Source of the DNA: Clostridia bacterium
Lineage (GTDB): Bacteria > Bacillota > Clostridia > Caldicoprobacterales > Caldicoprobacteraceae
Assembly (NCBI GenBank): GCA_017577715.1
Contig: PKRC01000017.1
Coordinates: 1 to 44,308, forward strand
Reading direction: 5' to 3'
Length of the DNA: 44,308 nucleotides
Part shown: in pieces, positions 24,797 through 33,932 of the stretch
How the letters are laid out: every line of letters begins with the position of its first letter
Numbering within the stretch: the first letter of the stretch is position 1
The notes under the pieces: model-generated
What the model was told of the DNA's origin: nothing
The model's database searches: none
The model's input: only the letters and a program-made list of their open reading frames with translations
Program-made: the position numbers and the translations under genes

Positions 24797-25414
24797 TCAT
24801 TTCAGCTTTATAATCACTTTTCTATAAGGCTCTTCCCCTTCGCTGTACGTAGTAACATAAGGATGATTTTGAAGGGCGGAATGTATAATGCGCCTCTCAT
24901 AAGGATTCATGGGTTCAAGCACTATGCTCTTCTTTGTCCGCTGCACCTTATTGGCCAACCGCTGTGCCAACCTTCTCAAAGTCTCCTCTCTTTTGCTGCG
25001 ATATTTCTCCGTGTCCAGTATAATCCGCTTTGCGTCGCTCCTGCCTTTGTTTACCACCAGATTTGTGATGTACTGAAGTGCATCCAGAGTCTCGCCTCTA
25101 CGGCCTATCACCAATCCCATATTTTGGCCGCTAAGCCTTACCATTATCTGTTCTTCCTCTTCGGTCACTTCAATTCTGGCTTCAATTCCCATCAACTCCA
25201 AAAGCCTGGATAAAAACTCTTTTATCTCGTCCTTTACGCTCTTCTTAATGGTGGCTCGAATCCTCGCCTCTCTACCGCCTATTATTCCAAATAAACCCTT
25301 CACAGGCTGTTCAAGCACTTCTATCTCTAGATTATCCCTCTGAACCCCCAGCTTTGCCACAGCCATTAAAATGGCTTCTTCAATAGTCTTGCCCGTGGTC
25401 TCCACGCTTTTCAC
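24797..25414 (-). CDS. jag: RNA-binding protein Jag (KhpB/EloR)
   Basis: A 205-residue protein with three domains: Jag_N (about 1-52, with VKGLFGIIGGREARI), a KH domain (about 60-135, with VIGRRGETLDALQYI) and an R3H domain (about 140-205, with NPYERRIIHSALQNHPYVTTYSEG). With KhpA, Jag binds RNA and affects cell elongation and division in Gram-positives. The GTG start overlaps the yidC stop (GTGA), so the two are coupled, as in many Firmicutes. Confidence 0.95.
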   Translation of the reverse strand: MKSVETTGKTIEEAILMAVAKLGVQRDNLEIEVLEQPVKGLFGIIGGREARIRATIKKSVKDEIKEFLSRLLELMGIEARIEVTEEEEQIMVRLSGQNMGLVIGRRGETLDALQYITNLVVNKGRSDAKRIILDTEKYRSKREETLRRLAQRLANKVQRTKKSIVLEPMNPYERRIIHSALQNHPYVTTYSEGEEPYRKVIIKLK

Positions 25415-26427
25415 GATTTTACACCTTCCCCTTTAGGTGAATTTGTTCGATTATATATGATTTGCTGGACTATTTGAAACACGTTATTGGTCACCCAGTA
25501 TACGCCAAATGCCGCCGTATACATGGCGGTAAACCACACAGACAAGATAGGAAAAATTGCAGTAAAGCTGCCCGTCTGTTGGTTAGCTGTCGAAACATTT
25601 GCCAGCTTTGTTTGATAATAAGATGTAACACCTGCAAGAACTGGAAGTATGAATAGACCATTCCACTGACCTGAAAATAGATCTATAGGTCTTCCCACAA
25701 TGCTTACAATAGGAGAATCAGCAATCCATATATTTTTAATCCAGAGAAATCTATAAGAACCATACTGCGCATTGAGAAAGTTGTATATCTCTTCATTGCT
25801 TATGTTTCTAATGGCCTCTAAAATCAGTGAAACATTTTCTTCCCCAGCAATTTCCTTCATCTTGTCAACAATTGATAAATTGGTTCTAATAAACAATTGA
25901 GGTATAATATCCACCATCTTTTGCCTAATAGCGCTCGAAGATTCTACAGCCTTTATAACTTCATCTAAAACAGGCACTATTGAAGGATCGTGATGCTTGA
26001 TGGCATCAATCAAAAAGCTCCCTAGCTCCATGCTTGAAATCTGTCTTAAAGCGGCAAACATGGCAAAAATTATCGGAATCTGTATTAATAAAGGAAGACA
26101 GCCCCCCAGCGGATTTACTCCATGTTTTTGATATAGCTCAGCGATCTTTCTATTCCTCTTCTCGGCATCATACTTATACTTCTTATTTATTTCCTCTATC
26201 AAAGGCTGCAGCTCGCCCATCTTCTTAGTCGAAGCTTTGGACTTCAAATCCAAAGGCAGCAACAACAATCTCATCAATATAGTAAACATCACTACAGAAA
26301 GACCGTAATTATTGGTTATATTATTTATTAGCCGAAGTACATTGGCCAAAAAATTCACGAATGAACCCCATAACCCTGGATTGGTCGCCTCTGCAATGAC
26401 AAAGACACCCGCTATTAGATCATTCAT
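25411..26427 (-). CDS. yidC: Membrane protein insertase YidC (with enlarged outer loop)
   Basis: A 338-residue Oxa1/YidC insertase. The conserved Arg of the hydrophilic groove is in FTILMRLLLLPL, the cytoplasmic hairpin follows (STKKMGELQPLIEEINKKYK), then NPLGGCLPLLIQIPIIFAMFAAL and the last helices. Between helix 2 and FLWIKNIW there is an insertion of about 100 residues, beyond the usual Gram-positive length of about 210-290. I chose the third Met (26427) because GGAGG lies upstream at 11 nt; an earlier Met at 26445 is possible. It lies between yidD and jag. Confidence 0.93.
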   Translation of the reverse strand: MNDLIAGVFVIAEATNPGLWGSFVNFLANVLRLINNITNNYGLSVVMFTILMRLLLLPLDLKSKASTKKMGELQPLIEEINKKYKYDAEKRNRKIAELYQKHGVNPLGGCLPLLIQIPIIFAMFAALRQISSMELGSFLIDAIKHHDPSIVPVLDEVIKAVESSSAIRQKMVDIIPQLFIRTNLSIVDKMKEIAGEENVSLILEAIRNISNEEIYNFLNAQYGSYRFLWIKNIWIADSPIVSIVGRPIDLFSGQWNGLFILPVLAGVTSYYQTKLANVSTANQQTGSFTAIFPILSVWFTAMYTAAFGVYWVTNNVFQIVQQIIYNRTNSPKGEGVKS

Positions 26428-26448
26428 TATATTCATTACCTCCATTGA

Positions 26449-26673
26449 CTACTCTACCGGATCATAGCCCCCCGGATAAAACGGATGGCATTTCAACACT
26501 CTTTTTATTCCCATATAGAAACCTTTTAAAACTCCATACTTTTCCACTGCTCGGATAACATATTCAGAGCATGTTGGATAAAAACGACAACTATTGGGCA
26601 GCAACGGCGAGATTGCTTGCTGATAGCAACGTATAATTCCTATTAAGAGCTTTTTTAGCACCAAAGCTATCAA
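26449..26673 (-). CDS. yidD: Membrane protein insertion efficiency factor YidD
   Basis: A 74-residue protein with the YidD pattern CYQQAISPLLPNSCRFYPTC, SEYVIRAVEKYGVLKGFYMG and CHPFYPGGYDPV. It helps YidC-dependent insertion at the inner face of the membrane. The start is TTG, with AAGGAG about ten bases upstream, next to the rnpA stop. The conserved Cys residues are all present. Confidence 0.95.
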   Translation of the reverse strand: MIALVLKKLLIGIIRCYQQAISPLLPNSCRFYPTCSEYVIRAVEKYGVLKGFYMGIKRVLKCHPFYPGGYDPVE

Positions 26674-26674
26674 A

Positions 26675-27019
26675 TCAATCCATCTCCTTGAAAAGCTTTG
26701 CCCTTTTTAACAGGTCGTCCACTGCCTCTTCAAGCTTGGAAAACTCCACACCTCGTGCATTCTTTCGCACTACAAAGATAAGGTCATACCCCTCTTTTAC
26801 ATGCGGAATCCTTTTTCGATATATCTCCCTCAATTGACGCCTTATTCTGTTTCTCTTAACAGACTTACCAAACTTTTTGCTTACGGAAAAACCTACACGG
26901 CTAACGTAAAAGCCAGTTCGACGGTACACCAGTACCAGATACTGATTGGCAACGGATTTTCCTTTCTTATAAATGTAACTGAAATCTTTTCGCTTCCTCA
27001 ACCTATAAATCTTCTTCAC
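26675..27019 (-). CDS. rnpA: Ribonuclease P protein component
   Basis: A 114-residue basic protein that helps the RNase P RNA cut 5' leaders from pre-tRNAs. The signature RNRIRRQLREIYR (RNR motif) and the N-terminal LRKRKDFSYIYKKGK are present. I chose the GTG at 27019 because GGAGG sits five bases upstream; an in-frame TTG five codons earlier has no ribosome site. It lies between rpmH and yidD, the standard order. Confidence 0.96.
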   Translation of the reverse strand: MKKIYRLRKRKDFSYIYKKGKSVANQYLVLVYRRTGFYVSRVGFSVSKKFGKSVKRNRIRRQLREIYRKRIPHVKEGYDLIFVVRKNARGVEFSKLEEAVDDLLKRAKLFKEMD

Positions 27020-27077
27020 TTTTTCCTCCAGCAAGCTACCGCTTAATGTCAGAAAAGGCCACTTACCAGCGGCCTTA

Positions 27078-27212
27078 TTATGCTGTCAAAACCTTTCTGC
27101 CCTTCTTCCTCCTCCTTTTGATTATAAGACGACCACTCTTTGTGCTCATTCTCTTCCTGAAACCATGCACTTTCTTCCGCTTTCGGTTATTGGGCTGATA
27201 CGTCCTCAGCAT
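27078..27212 (-). CDS. rpmH: 50S ribosomal protein L34
   Basis: A 44-residue gene reading MLRTYQPNNRKRKKVHGFRK onwards and ending KGRKVLTA, the almost invariant L34 sequence. The ATG follows GGAAGGAGGG. It is the first gene leftward from the origin and is read away from it. Confidence 0.97.
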   Translation of the reverse strand: MLRTYQPNNRKRKKVHGFRKRMSTKSGRLIIKRRRKKGRKVLTA

Positions 27213-27623
27213 CTCTTTTAACCCTCCTTCCTGCTAAATTGCCTTTTGCTTTTCAGATATCCCTTACAATACTTGAGTACGATAGTATTATAAGCGAAAT
27301 ATCTCCAGCATGTCAAGAAAATCAGACACCTCAACGTTGATTATCCACAAATAATCTGCTATTATAGTATTGCCTGTTGATAACTTTAGAATATATAATA
27401 AGGAAAGAATCCCATAAAGTTATACACATACTGTGGATAACTTTGTGTATAACTTCTGAATTTTCCACAGCTATACCGAAAAAATAGAGATTTCAGCCAT
27501 GTGGATAATGTTGATAATATGCTCTCGGCGTTGTTCAAATTTAACTGACCGATATTATTATTGGTAATTTTGGCAAAAATATTAGTTAGAAAGTTTTCCC
27601 AAAATCTTTAGGAGGTTTTTTGA
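27213..27623. other. oriC: Origin of replication, first DnaA-box cluster (between rpmH and dnaA)
   Basis: AT-rich intergenic region with many DnaA boxes. Exact TTATCCACA copies are at 27341-27349 (+), 27432-27440 (-) and 27500-27508 (-). One-mismatch copies are at 27375-27383 (-), 27420-27428 (+), 27444-27452 (-), 27461-27469 (+) and 27509-27517 (-). Divergent promoters for rpmH and dnaA must also be here, so DnaA is expected to control its own gene. No coding frame. Confidence 0.9.
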
Positions 27624-28955
27624 ATGAGTAAAAACGTCAACGATTTGTGGACAAGAGCCCTTCAGTACATGAAAGTTCAACTATCCGATGTCAGTTTTGA
27701 TACGTGGATAAAAGTTATACAGCCGTTGCTTTTAAACGGCAATGAAATCGTGCTAAGCGTGCCCAATGAATTTACCAAGAATATCCTCCAATCGAGATAT
27801 ATGGAAACTATAGCTGGATCCCTAAAAGAAGTAGCAGGACAGCCTATTTACATTAAATTTATTCTAGAAAACGAGGCAGAAGCTTACCTGGAAAGCGTTA
27901 ATAGTAAAGACGTAGCTAATGCCCAACCTCACAGCATATTAAATCCCAAGTATACCTTTGACACCTTTGTGGTGGGCAATAGCAACAGATTTGCCCATGC
28001 TGCATGCCTTGCAGTGGCCGAAGCTCCCGCAAAGGCGTACAACCCCCTTTTCATATATGGTGGGGTGGGACTGGGGAAAACCCATCTCATGCATGCCATA
28101 GGGCACTATATTTTAGCCCGCAACCCCAAAGCCAAGGTATTATACGTTACATCCGAAAAATTTACAAACGAGCTGATAAACTCAATACGTGACGATAAAA
28201 ACGTCGAATTTCGCAACCGCTACCGCACCATCGACGTATTGTTAATAGACGACATCCAGTTCATAGCTGGTAAAGAAAGGACACAGGAGGAGTTTTTCCA
28301 TACCTTCAACGCACTACATGAAGCAAACAAACAAATCATAATATCCAGCGATCGTCCTCCCAAGGAGATTCCTACGCTGGAAGACAGGCTGCGCTCCAGG
28401 TTTGAATGGGGGTTAATTGCCGACATACAACCTCCAGACCTTGAAACCCGAGTGGCCATTTTGAAGAAAAAGGCTGAGCTGGAAAACATAGAGATCGATG
28501 ATGAAATACTCCTATTCATCGCTAAGCGCATTGAATCCAACATTAGAGAGCTAGAAGGAGCCCTTATTAGGATCATGGCTTATGCTTCCCTCACCAACAA
28601 TAAGCTGGATATATCCATAGCCGAAGAAGCGCTAAAGGATATACTGTCTGTTTCGCAGCCCAAGGAAATAACTATACCATTGATACAACAAACGGTAGCC
28701 GATTATTTCCATTTGAAAGTGGACGACTTTAAGTCTAAAAAAAGAAACCGGCCGATAGCATACCCCAGACAGATTGCAATGTACCTATGCAGGGAACTTA
28801 CCGATCAATCGCTGCCCAAAATTGGTGAAGAATTTGGAGGACGTGACCATACAACCGTTATACATGCATGCGAGAAAATACAGGAGGATATGCAAAAGGA
28901 CAGCCAGCTCAGAAGAATCATCGAGGAGCTGAAAAAGAAGATTAAAGAAGGCTAA
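27624..28955 (+). CDS. dnaA: Chromosomal replication initiator DnaA
   Basis: A 443-residue initiator with domain I (about 1-85), a short linker, the AAA+ domain (Walker A GGVGLGKT at 146-153, Walker B LLIDDIQFI), and the DNA-binding domain IV with the signature GGRDHTTVIHA (405-415). It binds the DnaA boxes on either side of its own gene and unwinds the origin. The ATG follows AGGAGGT. Length is normal. The gene separates the two box clusters of a bipartite origin as in Bacillus. Confidence 0.98.
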   Translation: MSKNVNDLWTRALQYMKVQLSDVSFDTWIKVIQPLLLNGNEIVLSVPNEFTKNILQSRYMETIAGSLKEVAGQPIYIKFILENEAEAYLESVNSKDVANAQPHSILNPKYTFDTFVVGNSNRFAHAACLAVAEAPAKAYNPLFIYGGVGLGKTHLMHAIGHYILARNPKAKVLYVTSEKFTNELINSIRDDKNVEFRNRYRTIDVLLIDDIQFIAGKERTQEEFFHTFNALHEANKQIIISSDRPPKEIPTLEDRLRSRFEWGLIADIQPPDLETRVAILKKKAELENIEIDDEILLFIAKRIESNIRELEGALIRIMAYASLTNNKLDISIAEEALKDILSVSQPKEITIPLIQQTVADYFHLKVDDFKSKKRNRPIAYPRQIAMYLCRELTDQSLPKIGEEFGGRDHTTVIHACEKIQEDMQKDSQLRRIIEELKKKIKEG

Positions 28956-29128
28956 TATGCACAGCCTGTGGACAAGATATGCCTATATCAAGCATAATAT
29001 CCCCATGGCTATCCACAGTGGATATGTGGATTTCATCCATTTCGACACCAAAATCCACATATCCACAATCGTTATTACTGTTACTCCTAACTAATTAAAA
29101 ATAACAACTATAACCTAGGAGGTACGCC
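28956..29128 (+). other. oriC: Origin of replication, second cluster with DnaA-trio-like tract (between dnaA and dnaN)
   Basis: Boxes close to TTATCCACA: TTGTCCACA on the minus strand (28967-28975), CTATCCACA (29009-29017), AAATCCACA in both directions (29025-29033, 29051-29059) and ATATCCACA (29059-29067). Four bases after the last box, TTATTACTGTTACTCCTA (29072-29089) reads as six triplets, four matching the trio pattern (C/T)T(A/T), and AT-rich DNA follows. This is the layout of the Bacillus unwinding element. A perfect Spo0A box is at 29041-29047. The dnaN ribosome site AGGAGGT ends the region. Confidence 0.82.
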
Positions 29129-30235
29129 ATGAAATTCAGATGCTTCCAGAAAGACTTATCCGATGCCATAAGCAAAGTACAAAGAGCTATCCCAACCCGC
29201 AGCACTATGCCCGTATTACAGGGTATACTTGTAGAAGCAAAAGAAAATACAGTGAAATTAACAGGTACTGATATCGACATTACCATTGAAACGCGCTTAG
29301 CTGCGGAAGTCATAGAAGAAGGATCAGTCGTCATGCCCTCTCAGATCTTTAGGGATGTCATAAAGAAATTTCCTGAAGCCGATATAACGCTACAGCTTAG
29401 CGAAGGGTTTCAATTAGACATAATCTGTGAAGATAGTATATTTACCACCTTGCAAGGGCTGGAACCTTATGAATATCCCGAAGTACCGCAGGTTGAGAAA
29501 AAACAGCAAATAAAGCTGACGCAGGATGTCTTCAAGGAAATGATTCAGCAAACTATCTTTGCCGTGGCCACGGACGAAACCAGGCCCATTCTAACAGGAG
29601 CTTTGCTCGAGGTCGAAAGCGGTTCTATGGTAATGGTTTGCCTTGATGGGTATAGGCTGGCTTTGAGGAGAGAAGCTATTTCTGAAAATGATATAAATAC
29701 CAGCATAATCATACCCGGCAAATCCCTCAATGAAATCAGCAGAATACTGGAGGACGAAGAGCTTGATTTATACATAAACGTGGGGGATAAGCACGTACAT
29801 TTTGACCTGGGAGATACTCAAATAATATCGAGATTGCTGGAGGGTGAGTTTGTAAATTATAAGCAGATAATACCTCAGGAGTATAAAACGCGGGTGAAGG
29901 TTGATAAATTGCTTTTGGAAGAAGGACTTGAAAGAGCTTCTTTGATGTCGAGGGAGCTCGAAAATAATCTGATAAAGCTAAACGTCGAGGATGATAAGTT
30001 GGTGATTACATCCAATTCGGATATAGGTAGGATATACGAGCGGATCCCTATAATTATGGAAGGTAAGAACATCGAAATAGCCTTTAATGCGCGGTATTTG
30101 CTGGATGTAATGCGCGTTGTGAAGGATGACGAAATTTGCCTAGATTTTACCACCAATGTTAGCCCTTGCATAGTGCGCCCTCTGGAAGGGGATGCCTACT
30201 GTTATCTTGTACTTCCAGTTAGGCTGCACAGTTAG
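29129..30235 (+). CDS. dnaN: DNA polymerase III beta subunit (sliding clamp)
   Basis: A 368-residue clamp of three similar domains, with VQRAIPTRSTMPVLQGILVEA near the start, ATDETRPILTGALLEVE in the middle and the C terminus CYLVLPVRL. The dimeric ring tethers DNA polymerase III and other partners to DNA. The start has AGGAGGT at ideal spacing. It is followed after 11 nt by yaaA and is probably co-transcribed with yaaA and recF. Confidence 0.98.
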   Translation: MKFRCFQKDLSDAISKVQRAIPTRSTMPVLQGILVEAKENTVKLTGTDIDITIETRLAAEVIEEGSVVMPSQIFRDVIKKFPEADITLQLSEGFQLDIICEDSIFTTLQGLEPYEYPEVPQVEKKQQIKLTQDVFKEMIQQTIFAVATDETRPILTGALLEVESGSMVMVCLDGYRLALRREAISENDINTSIIIPGKSLNEISRILEDEELDLYINVGDKHVHFDLGDTQIISRLLEGEFVNYKQIIPQEYKTRVKVDKLLLEEGLERASLMSRELENNLIKLNVEDDKLVITSNSDIGRIYERIPIIMEGKNIEIAFNARYLLDVMRVVKDDEICLDFTTNVSPCIVRPLEGDAYCYLVLPVRLHS

Positions 30236-30246
30236 GGGATGGAAAT

Positions 30247-30501
30247 ATGAGGGAGATTAAGATACACACCCAATACATAAAGCTCACCCAGTTTTTAAAG
30301 TGGGCTAACATAGCCATTACAGGCTCTGAAGCTAATCAAATGATAAGAAACGGCATGGTTAGCGTAAATGGGCAGGTGGAATTGAGGAGGGGCAGAAAGC
30401 TGTATCCTGGCGATTGCGTCGAGGTTGAAGGTGCAGGCATATATCGAATTATCGGGGGAGGAAATACTGAGGGTGTATCTAAAGGAACTGACCCTGAATA
30501 A
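30247..30501 (+). CDS. yaaA: S4-domain RNA-binding protein YaaA (RlbA-like)
   Basis: An 84-residue protein with one S4 RNA-binding fold: YIKLTQFLKWANIAITGSEA, then MIRNGMVSVNGQVELRRGRKL and GDCVEVEG. It is the standard small gene between dnaN and recF in Firmicutes and is thought to act in ribosome assembly. Its C-terminal 20 residues run past the S4 fold and overlap recF by 29 nt. Confidence 0.92.
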   Translation: MREIKIHTQYIKLTQFLKWANIAITGSEANQMIRNGMVSVNGQVELRRGRKLYPGDCVEVEGAGIYRIIGGGNTEGVSKGTDPE

Positions 30502-31582
30502 TTACAGAAATTACCACAATATTGGTTTAAAATTTGACAGCAGCAGGATAATGTTTGTGGGGAAAAATGCACAGGGTAAGACCAATATATTGGAATCGAT
30601 ATTCCTCACCTGTACAGGACGTTCTCACAGGACACCCAGGGATAACGAGCTTATTAGATGGGGACAGGATAGCTGCTATATAAGGGTATTGGTTGAGAGA
30701 AGGGTGGGATACAACTCAATAGAGGTTTTTTTAAGCCTCAAGGATAAGAAGAAAATAAAGATAAATGGGGTGGCGATACAGAAACTGGGGCAGCTCATGG
30801 GACATTTCAATGCTATAATGTTTTCTCCGGAGGATTTAAAGCTGGTAAAAGAAGCCCCTTCCGAGCGGCGCAGGTATATGGATATGGAGATATCTCAGAT
30901 GAAACCCCAGTATTTTTACAATCTTCAGCAGTACAACAGGATACTGGCCCACCGCAACAATCTTTTGAAAGAGATTGGCAAAAATCCTGGGGCAAAAAAG
31001 ATGCTGCCTATCTTTGATGAACAGCTATCGGAGGTAGGTGCATTCATAATAAAACATAGATATGAATTTATAGATAGCCTGTCTAAGATAGCCAGGGAGA
31101 TCCACTGGCGAATTTCTTCGCGATCTGAAAGGCTGGATATAAAATATAGGCCGTCCATTAGAGCTAGCAGTTTGGATATTGAAGATATCCGGGAAAAATT
31201 TTTTACAGCCCTGGAGAAGAACAAGCCTGAGGATGTACAGCGCGGAAGTACAGGAGTAGGTTGCCACCGCGACGATATTGGGTTTGAGATAAATGGCGTA
31301 GATGTGAGGATATTTGGATCTCAGGGACAGCAGCGAACGGTGGCCTTATCGCTTAAGCTTTCAGATGTTGAACTCATGTATAGGGAAACGGGGGAATACC
31401 CCGTTCTATTATTGGATGATGTTATGTCGGAACTAGATGGGGAGAGACTTAAAAGGCTGTTTGAAGAGCTAGGAGATGTTCAAGTGTTTGTTACAGCCAC
31501 AGACCTTAATAGTATACCACCGCTAGAGTTAGAGAAATTTCATATTTACGAGATAGAGGGAGGAAAAGTGATAAAAAGATAA
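30473..31582 (+). CDS. recF: DNA replication and repair protein RecF
   Basis: A 369-residue SMC-like ATPase that helps load RecA at gaps. Walker A is GKNAQGKTN (30-38), the signature motif lies in GSQGQQRTVALSLKL, and Walker B is LLLDDVMSELD. I chose the GTG at 30473 (MYLKELTLNNYRNY), which matches the family N terminus and has GGGGGAGG eleven bases upstream. It overlaps yaaA by 29 nt. Length matches Bacillus RecF. Confidence 0.96.
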   Translation: MYLKELTLNNYRNYHNIGLKFDSSRIMFVGKNAQGKTNILESIFLTCTGRSHRTPRDNELIRWGQDSCYIRVLVERRVGYNSIEVFLSLKDKKKIKINGVAIQKLGQLMGHFNAIMFSPEDLKLVKEAPSERRRYMDMEISQMKPQYFYNLQQYNRILAHRNNLLKEIGKNPGAKKMLPIFDEQLSEVGAFIIKHRYEFIDSLSKIAREIHWRISSRSERLDIKYRPSIRASSLDIEDIREKFFTALEKNKPEDVQRGSTGVGCHRDDIGFEINGVDVRIFGSQGQQRTVALSLKLSDVELMYRETGEYPVLLLDDVMSELDGERLKRLFEELGDVQVFVTATDLNSIPPLELEKFHIYEIEGGKVIKR

Positions 31583-31619
31583 ATTTACGAGTAAAACGGA
31601 CGATAATTTAAAATAGGGC

Positions 31620-31648
31620 TTTAAAATTGGGCAAAAAATAGGTATAAT
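31620..31648 (+). promoter_or_regulatory. Promoter of remB-gyrB-gyrA
   Basis: TTTAAA (31620-31625), 17 nt, and a perfect TATAAT (31643-31648), 46 bp upstream of remB. The -35 matches at four of six positions. Confidence 0.6.
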
Positions 31649-31694
31649 AGGTCTACAAGCGTGATTTTGGGCTGTATAGGAGGAAAGAATAGTC

Positions 31695-31985
31695 ATGATA
31701 TTACATCTTGGAGGAGACGTAGTTGTTTCCATGAAGAATATAATCGCAATTTTTGATATGCAAACCATCAACGCATCCCGTATAAACCGGGAGTTTTTGC
31801 ATATTGCGGAAGAGGAGGGCTTCGTACGAAGGGTGTCGGACGACGAGCCCAAAACCTTTATACTGGCCGAAATTGATAAAAAGAGCGTTGTGTTTTTATC
31901 GCCCATTTCTTCTTCTACCCTTCTTAAAAGGAGCTCATTTATAGACGGCGTTGCGTTATATAGCAAAGAGACGGAGGGAGCATAA
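31695..31985 (+). CDS. remB: DUF370 protein, RemB/YaaB-like regulator
   Basis: A 96-residue protein beginning MILHLGGDVVVSMKNIIAIFD, the near-invariant start of the DUF370 family. It belongs to the same family as the Bacillus matrix regulator RemA, and the gene between recF and gyrB is RemB/YaaB. The remaining part (EPKTFILAEI...VFLSPISSSTLLKR) fits too. The ATG follows AGGAGGAAAG. It is read in one transcript with gyrB, which starts one base after its stop. Confidence 0.92.
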   Translation: MILHLGGDVVVSMKNIIAIFDMQTINASRINREFLHIAEEEGFVRRVSDDEPKTFILAEIDKKSVVFLSPISSSTLLKRSSFIDGVALYSKETEGA

Positions 31986-31986
31986 A

Positions 31987-33903
31987 ATGGAGAACAATAA
32001 GAAAGATAATGTGCCCGTATATGATGAAACTCAAATCCAGGTTTTAGAAGGGTTGGAAGCAGTTAGAAGAAGACCAGGAATGTATATTGGTAGTACAGGC
32101 ATCAAGGGCCTTCACCATCTCATCTATGAGGTCGTAGATAACAGCATCGATGAAGCCATGGCGGGCTTCTGCGATTTCATACAGGTGATAATCCATAAAG
32201 ACCTGTCGGTTACCGTCATCGATAACGGTAGAGGTATACCTGTGGGGATTCACCCTCAGATGGGTAAGCCGGCGGTTGAGGTTGCCCTAACCGTTCTCCA
32301 TGCAGGGGGAAAGTTTGGAGGACAGGGCTATAAGGTGTCAGGTGGACTCCATGGTGTGGGCGTTTCGGTAGTAAATGCCCTTTCGGAATGGCTGGAAGTA
32401 GTTATAAAAAGGGATGGCCATATATATAGGCAGCGATATCAGCGAGGTAAAACCGTTTCGGAATTGGAGATAATAGGTGACACCCAGGAAACGGGTACCA
32501 CCATAACTTTTAAACCCGATGCCGAAATATTCGAGGAGATAAATTTTATTGGCGAAACAATAGCCAATCGTTTACGTGAATTGGCTTTTTTGAATAAGGG
32601 GTTGCGCATTGTATTCGAAGATGAACGCGAGGGCATAAAAAAGGAATTCCATTACGATGGAGGAATTGCATCCTTTGTTAAATATTTGAACAAAAATAAA
32701 AACACCTTGCACCCTGAACCCATATATATTTCAGGGGAAAAAAATACTACATTTGTAGAGGTGGCCCTCCAGTATAACGATTCGTACATGGAAAACATAT
32801 ACTCATTTGCCAATAACATTGCCACCCATGAAGGCGGTACTCACCTTATAGGTTTTAAATCGGCTTTGACCCGTGCGCTTAATGATTATGCCAAAAAGTA
32901 CAACATCTTAAAGCAAAACGACGATAACTTGACAGGAGAAGATACTCGGGAGGGTCTGACCGCTATTATAAACGTGAGGCTGGTTGAGCCACAATTTGAG
33001 GGACAGACCAAGACCAAGCTTGGCAATACTGAGGTCCGCGGACTGGTGGATAGTATTGTCTATGAGGGGCTCACAGTATTTCTGGAGGAGAACCCAGTTA
33101 TTGCCAAGACCATAATCGAAAAAGCCATAAGCGCGGCAAGGGCCAGAGAAGCTGCCAGAAAGGCACGGGAACTGGTGAGGAGAAAGAGCGCTATAGAAAG
33201 CACCTCGTTACCCGGAAAACTGGCGGATTGTACCGAAAAGGATCCAGCCCTCAGCGAGATATTTTTGGTGGAAGGCGAGTCAGCAGGTGGTTCTGCAAAA
33301 CAGGGCAGAGACAGACGTTTTCAGGCAGTATTGCCCTTGAGGGGTAAGATTTTAAACGTTGAAAAGGCCAGGCTTGATAAGATACTGGCAAATGAAGAAA
33401 TAAAGGCCATGGTGACAGCTTTTGGTACGGGCATCGACAATGAGTTTGATATCAGCAAGCTCCGCTACCACAGGATCATATGCATGACCGATGCGGATGT
33501 TGATGGAAGCCATATACGCACATTGCTCCTTACGTTCTTTTACCGATATATGAGACCTCTTATAGAAAACGGTCACGTATATATAGCCCAACCTCCTCTA
33601 TACAAGGTGGCCAAGGGTAAACAAGAATACTATGTCTATAGCGATGCCGAATTGGAAAAGTTGCTAAACGATATAGGCCGCGATGGCATTGAAATACAGC
33701 GATATAAAGGTTTGGGTGAAATGAACCCCGAACAGCTATGGGAGACCACCATGAATCCTGAAACCAGGACCATACTAAAAGTTAAGCTGGAGGATGCCAT
33801 AGCAGCCGATGAGATATTCACCATACTCATGGGAGAAAAGGTTGAACCCAGGCGCGAATTTATTGAGAAAAACGCAAAATTGGTAAGAAATCTGGACATA
33901 TAA
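31987..33903 (+). CDS. gyrB: DNA gyrase subunit B
   Basis: A 638-residue type II topoisomerase ATPase subunit. The GHKL ATP site shows DNSIDEAMAG, DNGRGIPVGIHP and GGLHGVGVSVVNALS; the Toprim domain shows EGESAGGSAKQGRDRRFQAVLPLRGKI and DADVDGSHI, and the C terminus QRYKGLGEMNPEQLWETTMNPE. The ATG at 31987 follows GGAGGGAG; a longer frame to the left has no support. Length is typical of the short Gram-positive GyrB. Confidence 0.98.
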   Translation: MENNKKDNVPVYDETQIQVLEGLEAVRRRPGMYIGSTGIKGLHHLIYEVVDNSIDEAMAGFCDFIQVIIHKDLSVTVIDNGRGIPVGIHPQMGKPAVEVALTVLHAGGKFGGQGYKVSGGLHGVGVSVVNALSEWLEVVIKRDGHIYRQRYQRGKTVSELEIIGDTQETGTTITFKPDAEIFEEINFIGETIANRLRELAFLNKGLRIVFEDEREGIKKEFHYDGGIASFVKYLNKNKNTLHPEPIYISGEKNTTFVEVALQYNDSYMENIYSFANNIATHEGGTHLIGFKSALTRALNDYAKKYNILKQNDDNLTGEDTREGLTAIINVRLVEPQFEGQTKTKLGNTEVRGLVDSIVYEGLTVFLEENPVIAKTIIEKAISAARAREAARKARELVRRKSAIESTSLPGKLADCTEKDPALSEIFLVEGESAGGSAKQGRDRRFQAVLPLRGKILNVEKARLDKILANEEIKAMVTAFGTGIDNEFDISKLRYHRIICMTDADVDGSHIRTLLLTFFYRYMRPLIENGHVYIAQPPLYKVAKGKQEYYVYSDAELEKLLNDIGRDGIEIQRYKGLGEMNPEQLWETTMNPETRTILKVKLEDAIAADEIFTILMGEKVEPRREFIEKNAKLVRNLDI

Positions 33904-33932
33904 AACTCTATAAGTAAAGGAGAATGTTTGCC

